Positions 43,603-52,746 of a stretch of DNA of 64,000 bases are shown here, piece by piece. The stretch's first letter is position 1. The number at the start of each line of letters is the position of its first letter. A program made the translations under genes and the position numbers. The stretch lies in contig NZ_JACIBK010000004.1 of assembly GCF_014195325.1 (NCBI RefSeq), positions 248,001 to 312,000 on the forward strand, given 5' to 3'. The stretch comes from Rhizobium sp. BK650 (GTDB taxonomy: Bacteria > Pseudomonadota > Alphaproteobacteria > Rhizobiales > Rhizobiaceae). Under the pieces are notes generated by a model. That model worked only from the letters and a program-made list of their open reading frames with translations. It searched no databases and had not been told where the DNA came from.

Positions 43603-45741
43603 ATGACCATTCTTTTATTGGTAATCGCATGTGGCCTGCTCTCGGTGGTCTACGCCATCTGGGCAACCCGGTCGGTGCTTGCAGCCGATCAGGGCAACAG
43701 CCGCATGCAGGAGATCGCGGGCTATATCCGCGAGGGCGCCCAGGCCTATCTGACGCGTCAGTATAGAACCATTGCCATCGTAGGCATTGTTGTTTTCATT
43801 GCAGCATGGCTGCTCCTTTCCGCCACGGCCGCGATCGGTTTCCTGATCGGCGCTGTCCTCTCGGGTGCTGCCGGCTTCATCGGCATGCACGTTTCCGTCC
43901 GCGCCAACGTGCGCACCGCCCAGGCCGCATCCGTAAGCCTCAAGGCCGGCCTGGACATTGCCTTCAAGTCGGGCGCGATCACAGGCCTTCTGGTTGCCGG
44001 TCTCGCGCTGCTCGGCGTTTCCATCTATTATTATGTGCTGACCGTCATGCTGGGCCATGAAACCGGCTCGCGTGAAGTCATCGACGCTCTCGTATCGCTT
44101 GGCTTCGGCGCCTCGCTGATCTCGATCTTCGCCCGTCTCGGCGGCGGCATTTTCACTAAGGGTGCCGATGTCGGCGGCGACCTCGTCGGCAAGGTCGAGG
44201 CCGGTATCCCGGAAGACGATCCGCGCAACCCGGCAACCATTGCCGATAACGTCGGCGACAATGTCGGCGATTGCGCAGGCATGGCGGCCGACTTGTTCGA
44301 AACCTATGCGGTGACCGTCGTCGCGACCATGGTTCTGGCGGCAATCTTCTTTGCCGGCGCACCCATTCTGCATTCGGCCATGATCTATCCGCTGGCAATC
44401 TGCGGCGCCTGCATCATCACCTCGATCATCGGCACCTTCTTCGTCAAGCTTGGTCCGAACGGCTCGATCATGGGCGCCCTCTACAAGGGCCTCATCGTCA
44501 CCGGCCTTCTGTCGATCATCGGTCTCGGTGCGGCGACCTCCCTGACGGTCGGCTGGGGTTCACTCGGTGAGGTTGCCGGGTTCGACGTTACTGGCACGAG
44601 GCTCTTCGTCTGCGGTCTCGTCGGTCTCGTCGTCACGGCACTGATTGTCGTCATCACCGAATATTATACCGGCACCGGCAAGCGTCCGGTTGTCTCGATC
44701 GCCCAGGCGTCTGTCACCGGCCACGGCACCAATGTCATCCAGGGCCTCGCGGTGTCGCTGGAATCGACGGCGTTACCGGCAATTGTCATCGTCGGCGGCA
44801 TCCTCGCCACCTATCAACTCGGCGGCCTCTTCGGCATCGGCATTGCGGTCACCGCCATGCTCGGCCTTGCCGGCATGATCGTCGCGCTCGATGCCTTCGG
44901 TCCGGTCACGGACAATGCCGGGGGCATCGCCGAAATGTCCCACCTGCCGCCGGAAGTGCGTAAATCGACTGACGCGCTCGATGCGGTCGGCAACACCACG
45001 AAGGCCGTTACCAAAGGCTACGCGATCGGTTCTGCAGGTCTCGGCGCTCTCGTACTTTTCGCTGCCTATGCAAACGATCTGCGGTATTTCGCTTCGCATC
45101 CGGAACAGTACCCGTATTTCCAGGATGTCGGCACGATCTCATTCGATCTGTCGAACCCCTACGTGGTTGCCGGTCTGCTGTTCGGCGGTCTGATTCCCTA
45201 TCTCTTCGGCGGCATTGCCATGACGGCCGTCGGTCGTGCCGCCGGCGCGATCGTCGAGGAAGTGCGCAAGCAGTTCCGTGAAAAGCCCGGTATCATGGAA
45301 GGCAGGGAACGGCCTGACTACGGCAAAGCGGTCGATCTGCTGACCAAGGCTGCGATCCGCGAAATGATCATTCCGTCGCTGCTGCCGGTGCTGGCGCCTG
45401 TCGTCGTCTATTTCGGCGTGCTCGTCATCTCCGGCTCCAAGGCATCCGCCTTTGCGGCCCTCGGCGCATCGCTGCTCGGCGTCATCATCAATGGCCTCTT
45501 CGTGGCTATTTCGATGACCTCGGGAGGCGGCGCATGGGACAATGCCAAGAAGAGCTTCGAGGATGGCTTCGTCGACAAGGACGGCGTGCGCCACATGAAG
45601 GGTTCCGAGGCCCATAAGGCTTCCGTGACGGGCGATACGGTCGGCGATCCCTACAAGGATACGGCAGGGCCTGCCGTCAATCCGGCGATCAAGATTACCA
45701 ATATCGTCGCACTGCTGCTGCTGGCGATACTCGCAAGCTGA
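43603..45741 (+). CDS. hppA: Proton-pumping membrane pyrophosphatase, K+-independent type
   Basis: A 712-residue integral membrane protein with about 16 helices that couples pyrophosphate hydrolysis to proton export. The substrate site is in [20 protein letters not shown] and [19 protein letters not shown]. The Lys467 in [10 protein letters not shown] marks the K+-independent class; K+-dependent enzymes have Ala there. [18 protein letters not shown] near the C-terminus is the second acidic cluster. It may recycle pyrophosphate energy in low-ATP states such as symbiosis or acid stress. The start at 43603 has GGAGGAAAGAGCGA upstream. Confidence 0.96.
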   Translation: MTILLLVIACGLLSVVYAIWATRSVLAADQGNSRMQEIAGYIREGAQAYLTRQYRTIAIVGIVVFIAAWLLLSATAAIGFLIGAVLSGAAGFIGMHVSVRANVRTAQAASVSLKAGLDIAFKSGAITGLLVAGLALLGVSIYYYVLTVMLGHETGSREVIDALVSLGFGASLISIFARLGGGIFTKGADVGGDLVGKVEAGIPEDDPRNPATIADNVGDNVGDCAGMAADLFETYAVTVVATMVLAAIFFAGAPILHSAMIYPLAICGACIITSIIGTFFVKLGPNGSIMGALYKGLIVTGLLSIIGLGAATSLTVGWGSLGEVAGFDVTGTRLFVCGLVGLVVTALIVVITEYYTGTGKRPVVSIAQASVTGHGTNVIQGLAVSLESTALPAIVIVGGILATYQLGGLFGIGIAVTAMLGLAGMIVALDAFGPVTDNAGGIAEMSHLPPEVRKSTDALDAVGNTTKAVTKGYAIGSAGLGALVLFAAYANDLRYFASHPEQYPYFQDVGTISFDLSNPYVVAGLLFGGLIPYLFGGIAMTAVGRAAGAIVEEVRKQFREKPGIMEGRERPDYGKAVDLLTKAAIREMIIPSLLPVLAPVVVYFGVLVISGSKASAFAALGASLLGVIINGLFVAISMTSGGGAWDNAKKSFEDGFVDKDGVRHMKGSEAHKASVTGDTVGDPYKDTAGPAVNPAIKITNIVALLLLAILAS

Positions 45742-45762
45742 GAACAACGCTTCAAACGAATG

Positions 45763-45796
45763 AAAAAAACCCGCCGGATCGCTCCGGCGGGTTTTC
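45763..45796. terminator. Bidirectional terminator between hppA and bamE
   Basis: ACCCGCCGGA (45769-45778) and TCCGGCGGGT (45783-45792) form a ten-base perfect stem with a four-base loop. Seven As precede and TTTT follows, so it serves both convergent genes. Confidence 0.9.
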
Positions 45797-45816
45797 TGTA
45801 TGGGAAACAGCTTGCT

Positions 45817-46317
45817 TTAGCGCAGGCTGGAGGGGTTCTGCGGCGTGCCGCCGGCGCCGCCACCGAAGAGGCTCTTGGCCGCATTGGCCGCGCTGCCGCC
45901 GGACAGCATCTGCTGCAGGAAGGTAAGCTCTTTACCGCCGGTCGGCGTGACACGGGCAATCGTGTCGAACACTTTGCCGTCTTGCAGGGTGTAGTTGGCG
46001 CGGCGGGTAACGATGCCGTCCTTGTCGAAATAGATGGCGAGAATGCTCTGGTCGGTGACGCGCAGCTTCTGGTAGGCCATCGAGCGCTGGCGGCGCTGCG
46101 AGATATAATAGAAGACTTCGCCATCGAACGTTGCCGTCGTGGACGGCGTGCCGAGCGACAGCAGCACCTGTTCGCGGCTGGAACCCTCGGGCACCAGCGC
46201 CAGCGACTGCTGGTCGACGATATAGCCGCCGTTCAGCACGGTGCTCGTCTGGCAGCCTGAAAGAGCGGTGGTGGAGGCGATTATGATGGCAATGGCCGCA
46301 TTGCTGAAGAATTTCAT
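45817..46317 (-). CDS. bamE: Outer-membrane assembly lipoprotein BamE (SmpA/OmlA)
   Basis: A 166-residue lipoprotein of the beta-barrel assembly machinery. The signal peptide ends in the lipobox ALSG/C, with Cys lipidation near residue 22. The SmpA/OmlA fold follows: YIVDQQSLALVPEGSSREQVLLSLGTPS and GEVFYYISQRRQRSMAY. A Gly/Ala/Ser-rich tail (GGSAANAAKSLFGGGAGG) extends it beyond the minimal domain. ATG at 46317 fits the signal peptide. Divergent from the bc1 chaperone gene, as in other alphaproteobacteria. Confidence 0.9.
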   Translation of the reverse strand: MKFFSNAAIAIIIASTTALSGCQTSTVLNGGYIVDQQSLALVPEGSSREQVLLSLGTPSTTATFDGEVFYYISQRRQRSMAYQKLRVTDQSILAIYFDKDGIVTRRANYTLQDGKVFDTIARVTPTGGKELTFLQQMLSGGSAANAAKSLFGGGAGGTPQNPSSLR

Positions 46318-46595
46318 GTCAGACTTGAAATACCGTTTCTTCAACGACATCTACTCCCTTGAGTATCGATAGCAGCCATCCAAACACTGCGTGCTTCCTC
46401 CTGCAGAACCATTGTGGCCATTCCGGGGTCGAATTCTCCCGATTTGCCTCGTCGTGCACCGGAGCGCACCTGTCCCGAAACCGGCCACGAACAGCATTGC
46501 AATTCGCGCCTGCTTCGGTAAACCAGCTTTCGAAATCATGCAACAAGGCCCGGCGTCGCTCGGCGCCAAGAATGAGGCATTTCCGGAAAAAACAA

Positions 46596-47144
46596 ATGAT
46601 CTTCGGGCTCTTTGGTAAGAGAAACAGCAACCAGGCGATCATCGATCGGCAATATGCCGCGCTGACGGCTGCCGCCCGCATGCCGGAGCTCTATGAGCGC
46701 CTGAACGCGCCCGACACCGTCATGGGCCGCTTCGAGATGCTGTCGATCGCCATGATCCTGTTTTTCCGCCGCACCCGCACATCCGGGACGAGCGGCCATG
46801 AGATCGCCCAGGAAATCGTCGACGCCTTCTTTCAGGATATAGACTATTCGATTCGCGAACTCGGCATCGGCGACAACAGTGTGCCGAAGCGCATGAAGAA
46901 GCTGGCGGGCATGTTTTATGGCCGGCTGGAAGCCTATTCGAAGGCGATGGATGCCGGTGATGTTGCCGCCCTTTCCGCGGCGCTTCAGCGCAATATCTAT
47001 CCGGAAGTTGCCGAGCCTGCCGACCTGAGCGGGCTGGCGGAATGGATGCTGGCGGCGGAAGCTCACTTGTCGGCCATTTCCGAAGAGGCGATCGCCACCG
47101 GCTCGGCGACGATTCCTGGGGTCGCCCGAGGAGTAGAATCATGA
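46596..47144 (+). CDS. Ubiquinol-cytochrome c chaperone family protein
   Basis: A 182-residue helical protein of the CBP3/UQCC family (PF03981). YAALTAAARMPELYERLNAPDTVMGRFEM- and the long helix IAMILFFRRTRTSG are family-typical, with DYSIRELGIGDNSVPKRMKKLAGMFYGR the most conserved stretch. In mitochondria the homologue helps assemble cytochrome b of the bc1 complex; the bacterial role is inferred. ATG at 46596 was chosen because the longer frame from 46359 lies in the divergent promoter region. It overlaps the DUF177 gene by ATGA. Confidence 0.88.
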   Translation: MIFGLFGKRNSNQAIIDRQYAALTAAARMPELYERLNAPDTVMGRFEMLSIAMILFFRRTRTSGTSGHEIAQEIVDAFFQDIDYSIRELGIGDNSVPKRMKKLAGMFYGRLEAYSKAMDAGDVAALSAALQRNIYPEVAEPADLSGLAEWMLAAEAHLSAISEEAIATGSATIPGVARGVES

Positions 47145-47695
47145 AAAAAGATCTGAGCGCGATTCCCTTTTCCTACCCGGTCAAGGTCGGCCATATCTCC
47201 GCCAATCCTGTCGAGGTCCGCGTCACCGCGGACAAGGACGAGCTGAAGGCGCTGGCGGAAAGCTGGAAGGTCGTATCTGTGGATAATCTCCACGCCGATC
47301 TGCAGATCAACAGATGGAAGCGCGACGGCATTCGCGTCAAGGGACGTGTGCAGGCGAAGATCGTCCAGTCCTGCGTCGTGACCCTCGAGCCGGTCGAATC
47401 CGAAATCGACGAGACGTTCGAGCAGATTTTTGTGCCTGAAAATTCCAAGCTTGCCCGCCATCCCGCAAATGATGCTGGTGAAATGGTACTCGATCCCGAC
47501 GGTCCCGACCTGCCGGAGACCTTTGTCGGCGATACGATCGACGCCGGCGAGATCATCGCGGAGTTCGCAGCGCTCGCCATCGATCCTTACCCGCGCAAGC
47601 AAGGCGTGGAATTCGAGGCGCATATCGAAGATACGGGCGAGAATGATAGAAAGCCCTCCGCATTCGCTGCGCTCAAGGACTGGAAAAAGGACTGA
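47141..47695 (+). CDS. DUF177 (YceD) family protein
   Basis: A 184-residue cytoplasmic protein. IPFSYPVKVGHISANPVEVRV opens the DUF177 domain, GRVQAKIVQSCVVTLEPVE holds the conserved C-V-T-L-E-P-V motif, and EIDETFEQIFVPE follows. YceD is linked to 23S rRNA and the ribosomal large subunit in other bacteria and usually precedes rpmF-plsX. Here rpmF is absent and plsX follows 103 bases later. GAGGAG upstream supports ATG 47141, which overlaps the preceding gene. Confidence 0.9.
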   Translation: MKKDLSAIPFSYPVKVGHISANPVEVRVTADKDELKALAESWKVVSVDNLHADLQINRWKRDGIRVKGRVQAKIVQSCVVTLEPVESEIDETFEQIFVPENSKLARHPANDAGEMVLDPDGPDLPETFVGDTIDAGEIIAEFAALAIDPYPRKQGVEFEAHIEDTGENDRKPSAFAALKDWKKD

Positions 47696-47798
47696 AGCCT
47701 CTCCGGCATTTGACATAATTCAGTTGTAAGCGACGCCAAAACCGGTATTTTGGCCGAAATTTCGCCCCCTTTAGGCGAAAAAAAAGGATCAGGGACGC

Positions 47799-48845
47799 GT
47801 GATCAAAATATCTCTCGACCTCATGGGCGGCGACTTTGGTCCCCAGGTTGTCATCCCCGGCGCTGCCAAGGCGCTGGACAGGCATCCGGATATTTCCTTC
47901 ATCTTTTACGGTATTAAGGAACAGTGCGACCCGGTTCTGGCGAAGTTTCCCAAGGTCAGGGAGCGCTCCGTCTTTCATGATTGCGAGCTTGCCGTCACCA
48001 TGGAAGAGAAGCCAAGCCAGGCGCTTCGCCGTGGCCGTTATGTCTCTACGATGTGGCGCACCATCGAAGCAGTGAAGTCGGGCGAGGCTGATGTCGCCGT
48101 TTCTGCCGGTAATACCGGTGCGCTCATGGCAATGGCCAAGTTCTGTCTGCGCACGATGGCCAATATTGAACGCCCGGCAATCGCCGCCATCTGGCCGACG
48201 ATAAAGGGCGAGAGCATCGTGCTTGATGTCGGCGCCACGATCGGCGCCGATTCCCAGCAGCTCATGGATTTCGCCCTCATGGGTGGCGCCATGGCGCGTG
48301 CACTCTTCGAACTTGATCGCCCGACTGTCGGCCTGCTGAATGTCGGCGTAGAGGAAATCAAGGGTCAGGAAGAGGTCAAGGAGGCCGGTCGCCTGCTGCG
48401 GGAGGCTAATCTCGATTCGCTCGAATATTTCGGCTTCGTCGAAGGCGACGATCTCGGCAAGGGTACTGTCGATGTCGTGGTGACGGAAGGCTTTTCCGGC
48501 AATATCGCGCTGAAGGCGGCTGAAGGTACAGCCCGGCAGATCGGCGCCTACCTGCGCGCCGCCATGTCGCGCACGCTGCTTGCCCGCATCGGCTATCTCT
48601 TCGCCAAAAGCGCCTTCGACATGCTGCGCGAAAAGCTCGATCCGAGCAAGGTCAATGGCGGGGTGTTTCTTGGCCTCAACGGCATTGTCATCAAAAGCCA
48701 TGGTGGGGCGAATGCCGAAGGCATAGCCGCGGCCATCGAAGTCGGTTATGACATGGCCAAGAACGGCCTGACCCAGAAAATAGAAAACGATCTCAAGAAA
48801 TATCATGCCAAGCGGCTGCCCCCGATGGGGCCGGAAGCCGCGTGA
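47799..48845 (+). CDS. plsX: Phosphate acyltransferase PlsX
   Basis: A 348-residue enzyme that makes acyl-phosphate from acyl-ACP for glycerolipid synthesis. [51 protein letters not shown] and [19 protein letters not shown] are family motifs. It starts with GTG at 47799, since the family begins with I-S-L-D immediately after the initiator, and AGGGA lies just upstream. fabH follows after 19 bases, the usual lipid operon. Confidence 0.95.
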   Translation: MIKISLDLMGGDFGPQVVIPGAAKALDRHPDISFIFYGIKEQCDPVLAKFPKVRERSVFHDCELAVTMEEKPSQALRRGRYVSTMWRTIEAVKSGEADVAVSAGNTGALMAMAKFCLRTMANIERPAIAAIWPTIKGESIVLDVGATIGADSQQLMDFALMGGAMARALFELDRPTVGLLNVGVEEIKGQEEVKEAGRLLREANLDSLEYFGFVEGDDLGKGTVDVVVTEGFSGNIALKAAEGTARQIGAYLRAAMSRTLLARIGYLFAKSAFDMLREKLDPSKVNGGVFLGLNGIVIKSHGGANAEGIAAAIEVGYDMAKNGLTQKIENDLKKYHAKRLPPMGPEAA

Positions 48846-48864
48846 GCAACGGGGTTCAAGCAAT

Positions 48865-49836
48865 ATGATCCGATCAGTGGTTCGTGGTTTCGGGGCAGCG
48901 CTGCCGAAACGCGTGATGACCAATCGCGAAATGGAAGGTATCGTCGACACGTCGGACGAATGGATCGTCCAACGAACCGGCATCCGCCAGCGCTACATTG
49001 CCGGTGATGACGAAACCACGGCGTCGCTCGGCGAGACGGCCGCGCGCGCAGCCCTCGCGAATGGCGGCCTGACGCCCGATGATATCGATGTGATCATCTG
49101 TGCTACTTCGACGCCTGACAACACCTTCCCGGCGACGGCCGTCAATATCCAGAACCGCCTCGGCATGGCGCATGGCTTCGCCTTTGACGTCCAGGCTGTC
49201 TGCACCGGCTTCGTTTATGCGGTCACCACTGCCGACGCCTATATACGCGGTGGCCTTGCCAAGCGCGTGCTCGTCATTGGTGCCGAGACCTTCTCGCGCA
49301 TTCTCGACTGGAATGACCGCACCACCTGTGTGCTTTTCGGTGACGGCGCCGGCGCGATCGTGCTGGAAGCAGCCGAAGGCGAGGGGACGACGGCAGACCG
49401 CGGCGTGCTGACCGCGCACCTGCGCTCCGATGGCTCTCACAAGGACAAGCTCTACGTCGACGGCGGTCCGTCCTCGACGGGTACGGTCGGCAAGTTGCGC
49501 ATGGAAGGCCGCGAAGTCTTCAAATATGCCGTGGGCATGATCACCGACGTCATCCAGGCGGCTTTCGATGCGACCGGGACGACCTCTGAGGACCTCGACT
49601 GGCTGGTTCCCCACCAGGCCAATCGCCGTATCATCGACGGTTCGGCCAAAAAGCTGAACATTGCCCTGGAAAAGGTTGTCGTCACTGTCGATCTTCACGG
49701 CAACACGTCCGCGGCCTCCATTCCGTTGGCACTAGCGACGGCTGCCGGCGATGGACGCATTAAGAAGGGCGACCTCGTGATGCTGGAAGCCATGGGCGGA
49801 GGCTTCACCTGGGGCGCAGCTCTGCTGCGCTGGTAG
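48865..49836 (+). CDS. fabH: 3-oxoacyl-ACP synthase III
   Basis: A 323-residue condensing enzyme that starts fatty acid synthesis from acetyl-CoA and malonyl-ACP. The catalytic triad is complete: Cys113 in VQAVCTGF, His in VPHQANRRI and Asn in [25 protein letters not shown] is the typical N-terminal signature. ATG at 48865 is the family start; a frame from 48805 would overlap plsX by 40 bases and adds 20 unrelated residues. Confidence 0.96.
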   Translation: MIRSVVRGFGAALPKRVMTNREMEGIVDTSDEWIVQRTGIRQRYIAGDDETTASLGETAARAALANGGLTPDDIDVIICATSTPDNTFPATAVNIQNRLGMAHGFAFDVQAVCTGFVYAVTTADAYIRGGLAKRVLVIGAETFSRILDWNDRTTCVLFGDGAGAIVLEAAEGEGTTADRGVLTAHLRSDGSHKDKLYVDGGPSSTGTVGKLRMEGREVFKYAVGMITDVIQAAFDATGTTSEDLDWLVPHQANRRIIDGSAKKLNIALEKVVVTVDLHGNTSAASIPLALATAAGDGRIKKGDLVMLEAMGGGFTWGAALLRW

Positions 49837-49871
49837 GCACGAATCCTAAAAAACTAGCGTCAAACAAGAGC

Positions 49872-49900
49872 TTGACCGTAAGGCGCAAGACAAATACTCT
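49872..49900 (+). promoter_or_regulatory. Predicted ihfA promoter
   Basis: TTGACC (49872-49877, preceded by C), a 17-base spacer and TACTCT (49895-49900), ending 42 bases before the ihfA ATG. The -35 box matches the rhizobial consensus well and the -10 is fair. Confidence 0.42.
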
Positions 49901-49942
49901 TTGGGCGCTTTCACAAAATATTTTCTATTGGGCGGGGAAACC

Positions 49943-50281
49943 ATGACCGGAAAGACAGTGACGCGAGCAGACCTGGCGGAATCCGTTTTTCGAAAGGTCG
50001 GTCTCTCCCGGACGGAATCTGCTGAGCTCGTTGAGACGGTCATCGACGAAATCTGCAATGCCATCGTACGCGGCGAAACCGTCAAACTCTCCTCCTTTGC
50101 GACCTTCCAGGTGCGCGACAAAAACGAGCGCATCGGCCGCAATCCCAAAACCGGCGAGGAAGTTCCGATTTCGCCCCGCCGCGTCATGACCTTCAAGGCC
50201 TCGAATGTGCTGAAGACGCGCATTCTCAAATCCCATATTGCCCGCAAGGGCAAAGCCAAGCCGCAAAACCCTGCTGCCTGA
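49943..50281 (+). CDS. ihfA: Integration host factor alpha subunit
   Basis: A 112-residue DNA-bending protein of the HU/IHF family. [22 protein letters not shown] is the N-terminal dimerisation helix, [27 protein letters not shown] includes the beta-arm with the conserved R-N-P motif, and [16 protein letters not shown] follows. The G-E-E/K context of the arm fits the alpha rather than beta subunit. ATG 49943 with GGGGA upstream is preferred to 49901. merR follows after about 145 bases. Confidence 0.93.
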   Translation: MTGKTVTRADLAESVFRKVGLSRTESAELVETVIDEICNAIVRGETVKLSSFATFQVRDKNERIGRNPKTGEEVPISPRRVMTFKASNVLKTRILKSHIARKGKAKPQNPAA

Positions 50282-50426
50282 TCATCTTTCTCCTGTTGAA
50301 CGGAATTTTTGCTGCAAAGGCCTTACGGCTGTGCGCAACGCGAAGACGTGACTTGAATTCGCGGCTCCAAACCGTTGAAATATGATGAGTCGCCGTTTGG
50401 ATCGATCCGCGAGGTCGCGTAGCAGT

Positions 50427-50969
50427 ATGACGTTGGACAAGAGCCCGGATGCCTTTCGCACCATCAGCGAAGTTGCTGATGATCTCGACCTGCCGCAGCA
50501 TGTGCTGCGCTTTTGGGAAACCCGCTTTCCGCAGATAAAGCCGATGAAGCGTGGTGGTGGCCGGCGTTATTACCGGCCGGAAGATGTCGATCTTTTGAAA
50601 GGCATTCGCCATCTTCTCTACGATCACGGCTATACGATCAAGGGTGTGCAGAAGCTCTTGAAGACAAACGGCAACAAGTTTGTCGTCGCGGTCGGGCACG
50701 GCGATTTGGCAAGCGTCGAATCTCTTGCTGCCAACGTGAACGATACGGTCGCAGGCGAACCGCGCGTCGCTATGGCTGAGGAGGACCAGATTGTCGGTCG
50801 CGCCAAGCCACCGATCACGCGCCGGTTCTTCAATTTCGTCAGCGGCGAGGATGACCAGCCGGAAATCTCGATCGGCAAGTCGAGTATCGGCAAGGAGGAT
50901 CGTGCGCTTCTCCAGGAAGCGCTTTACGATCTCCTGGAGTGCAAGCGCCTGCTCGATCAGGTGCGCTAA
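50427..50969 (+). CDS. MerR-family regulator
   Basis: A 180-residue protein (195 if ATG 50382 is used). [28 protein letters not shown] is the MerR winged helix, [33 protein letters not shown] the wing and first coiled-coil part. The C-terminal third is helical ([20 protein letters not shown]) and lacks a recognisable metal-binding Cys set. It accompanies ihfA in many alphaproteobacteria and its targets are unknown to me. ATG 50427 is chosen because homologues begin just before [10 protein letters not shown]; neither start has a strong Shine-Dalgarno. Confidence 0.85.
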   Translation: MTLDKSPDAFRTISEVADDLDLPQHVLRFWETRFPQIKPMKRGGGRRYYRPEDVDLLKGIRHLLYDHGYTIKGVQKLLKTNGNKFVVAVGHGDLASVESLAANVNDTVAGEPRVAMAEEDQIVGRAKPPITRRFFNFVSGEDDQPEISIGKSSIGKEDRALLQEALYDLLECKRLLDQVR

Positions 50970-50970
50970 G

Positions 50971-51012
50971 CACATATCGCGCAAGGGGGCACAACCGCTT
51001 GCGCGATATGTG
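50971..51012. terminator. Fifteen-base perfect stem after the merR gene
   Basis: Arms at 50971-50985 (CACATATCGCGCAAG) and 50998-51012 (its exact inverse) surround a 12-base loop, one base after the merR stop. It lacks a T-run, so it may be a rho-independent end of a weak kind, an RNA-stabilising hairpin or a protein site. Confidence 0.5.
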
Positions 51013-51138
51013 TGAAACAGAGGCAAGCGGATCTGAAAGATCACGTTTCGCTTCAGGCCTGCCTGCCTTCAGCACTTTTTACTCTGATAGCTGTACTGGC
51101 GGGAGGCCCGGGAGAAGCCTCATCGCCTTGCCGAAAGC

Positions 51139-51456
51139 CTATTCCAGAACCTGAATGATACGGTGCGTCTGCGGCTCGACGATCACGCGGCGTTCGTTGA
51201 TGACTGTATATCCATAGCCGTTCATATCGGGGACGGGGTGGATTTCCACAGTATCGGGAAGCGTGGCGCCGACGGTAACGTCGCCGTCATAGACGATGGA
51301 AGGAGCGTTCTGCTCCATGACATAGGTGCGTACTTCCCCCGGAAGAACCACGGTCGAACCGGTCTGTGCGGGCTCGGTGACGATGACGCTGCTCTGCGCG
51401 AGGGCGGAACCTGCGGTCATGATGAGGGCGGCTGCGGCCACCACGGTGTTGCGCAT
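51139..51456 (-). CDS. DUF1236-family exported protein
   Basis: A 105-residue protein with signal peptide MRNTVVAAAALIMTAGSALA cleaved before QSS. The mature domain matches DUF1236 (PF06823) as I recall it: LPGEVRTYVMEQNAPSIVYD, DVTVGATLPDTVEIHPVPD and YTVINERRVIVEPQTHRIIQVL. The family is common in rhizobia, with no assigned role. AAAAGGAG before ATG 51456 supports the start. It is divergent from the cellulose operon with 248 bases between. Confidence 0.85.
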   Translation of the reverse strand: MRNTVVAAAALIMTAGSALAQSSVIVTEPAQTGSTVVLPGEVRTYVMEQNAPSIVYDGDVTVGATLPDTVEIHPVPDMNGYGYTVINERRVIVEPQTHRIIQVLE

Positions 51457-51704
51457 GAATATTCTCCTTTTCAACCAGCCTCGGACAGAACGCCAGCCAT
51501 GCTTCATAGTTCCCCCCCGGCTGCGCCCGCGGAGGTGGAGCGTTCGTCGATTTTCCGGTTACGACTGTGAGGAAGACATTGACCATTTGTTAACCATGGG
51601 CATCGTTTGTTCATGATGAACGACATCGGGGTTGTTGATTCGCAAATTCGTCGCGCTCTGTCCCTCCAGGCAGAGATTAAAAATACGATACCAACGGCCA
51701 GGAT

Positions 51705-52688
51705 ATGCATTTTCTGAAGACGATATCGGTGGTGGCCGTTGCGGCCATGATGGCCGGCTGCACGTCGACAGGTGGAGTGCACCAGCCGGCTGGGCCTGAG
51801 GCTGTGGAGCCGGAACGGGCGCTTGTCCTACCGCCCCCCGGAGGGCCGTCGATCGTCAGCGTCGTTGAGCGAAAGCGTGGAAATGGCGTAGAACAGACGA
51901 TCTCGCTCTTCACCTCTTCATCGGTTCAGGGCCAGAATTTCTTGAAGGTGCAATTTCTCGGCGCGTCCGCCGCCAATCCCGGCGTCGGCAACGATTCCTA
52001 CAGGACGATCCGCGAAGGGGATATCGCCCGGGAGATGGCGCGTTCTGTCCCCGGTGTGCCGATGGCAACGTCAGCTACCTTCCTGCAGAATAGTTACGGT
52101 CCCTTTGGTTATGCTTCCGGCCGAAGCCGAGCCGGCGATACCTGCATCTATTCTTGGCAGCAGATTCGCTCCAGCCAGTCTGCGCACACGCAAGGACGCA
52201 ACTTCGGCATGATCCAGATCCGCCTGCGCCTCTGCGATACCCGCGCCACCGAGCGCCAGCTTCTCGGTATCGTCTACGGCTACACCGTCATCGGCACTTT
52301 CGATGGCGATATCTGGAATCCCTATGGCGCTCCGCCGCCGGCCAATCCGACGCTCGGCCAGACCGGCGCGCCAATTTATCCCGACGAGGGCGGCTACCGC
52401 CCGAATACCATGCCGATCGGTTATGAGCCTGCTCCGGCTATGGTCGGCCAGTCCCGGCCTGCGGCCGCGCGTCGCGCGCAGCCGCAGGCCGCAACGGTGG
52501 CGCCGGTGTCGCAATCCCCCGTCGGACCCCGCGTGCCGCTGCCGAATGACGACACGCAGACGAATGCGATAGAGCCCTCGGAAGAAGCGCCGGCAATGAT
52601 CCAACAAACGGCAAGGCCGATCGGTGTGACCGTGCCTTCGCCTGATTGCATAGGCGATGCGGCCATGACGGCCGCCTGCCGGAAATAG
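51705..52688 (+). CDS. bcsN: Cellulose biosynthesis lipoprotein BcsN
   Basis: A 327-residue lipoprotein. The signal ends with MMAGC, a lipobox. The central region (SLFTSSSVQGQNFLKVQFLG, then YSWQQIRS, IQIRLRLCDTRATERQLLGI) matches BcsN, found only in type III (Agrobacterium/rhizobial) cellulose operons. A Pro/Ala-rich C-terminus follows. Its role in export or regulation is not settled. It starts the operon, with bcsA 58 bases downstream. CCAGGA stands very close to the ATG. Confidence 0.85.
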   Translation: MHFLKTISVVAVAAMMAGCTSTGGVHQPAGPEAVEPERALVLPPPGGPSIVSVVERKRGNGVEQTISLFTSSSVQGQNFLKVQFLGASAANPGVGNDSYRTIREGDIAREMARSVPGVPMATSATFLQNSYGPFGYASGRSRAGDTCIYSWQQIRSSQSAHTQGRNFGMIQIRLRLCDTRATERQLLGIVYGYTVIGTFDGDIWNPYGAPPPANPTLGQTGAPIYPDEGGYRPNTMPIGYEPAPAMVGQSRPAAARRAQPQAATVAPVSQSPVGPRVPLPNDDTQTNAIEPSEEAPAMIQQTARPIGVTVPSPDCIGDAAMTAACRK

Positions 52689-52746
52689 CAAATATGCCCT
52701 AAATGCGCCGGAGCGCAGAGGGCGAGCCATTTCGAAGGAACGTTCC

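Noticed and set aside
50970..51138. tRNA gene after merR
   Set aside because: The strong stem suggested one, but there is no cloverleaf, anticodon arm or T-loop GTTC motif in register.
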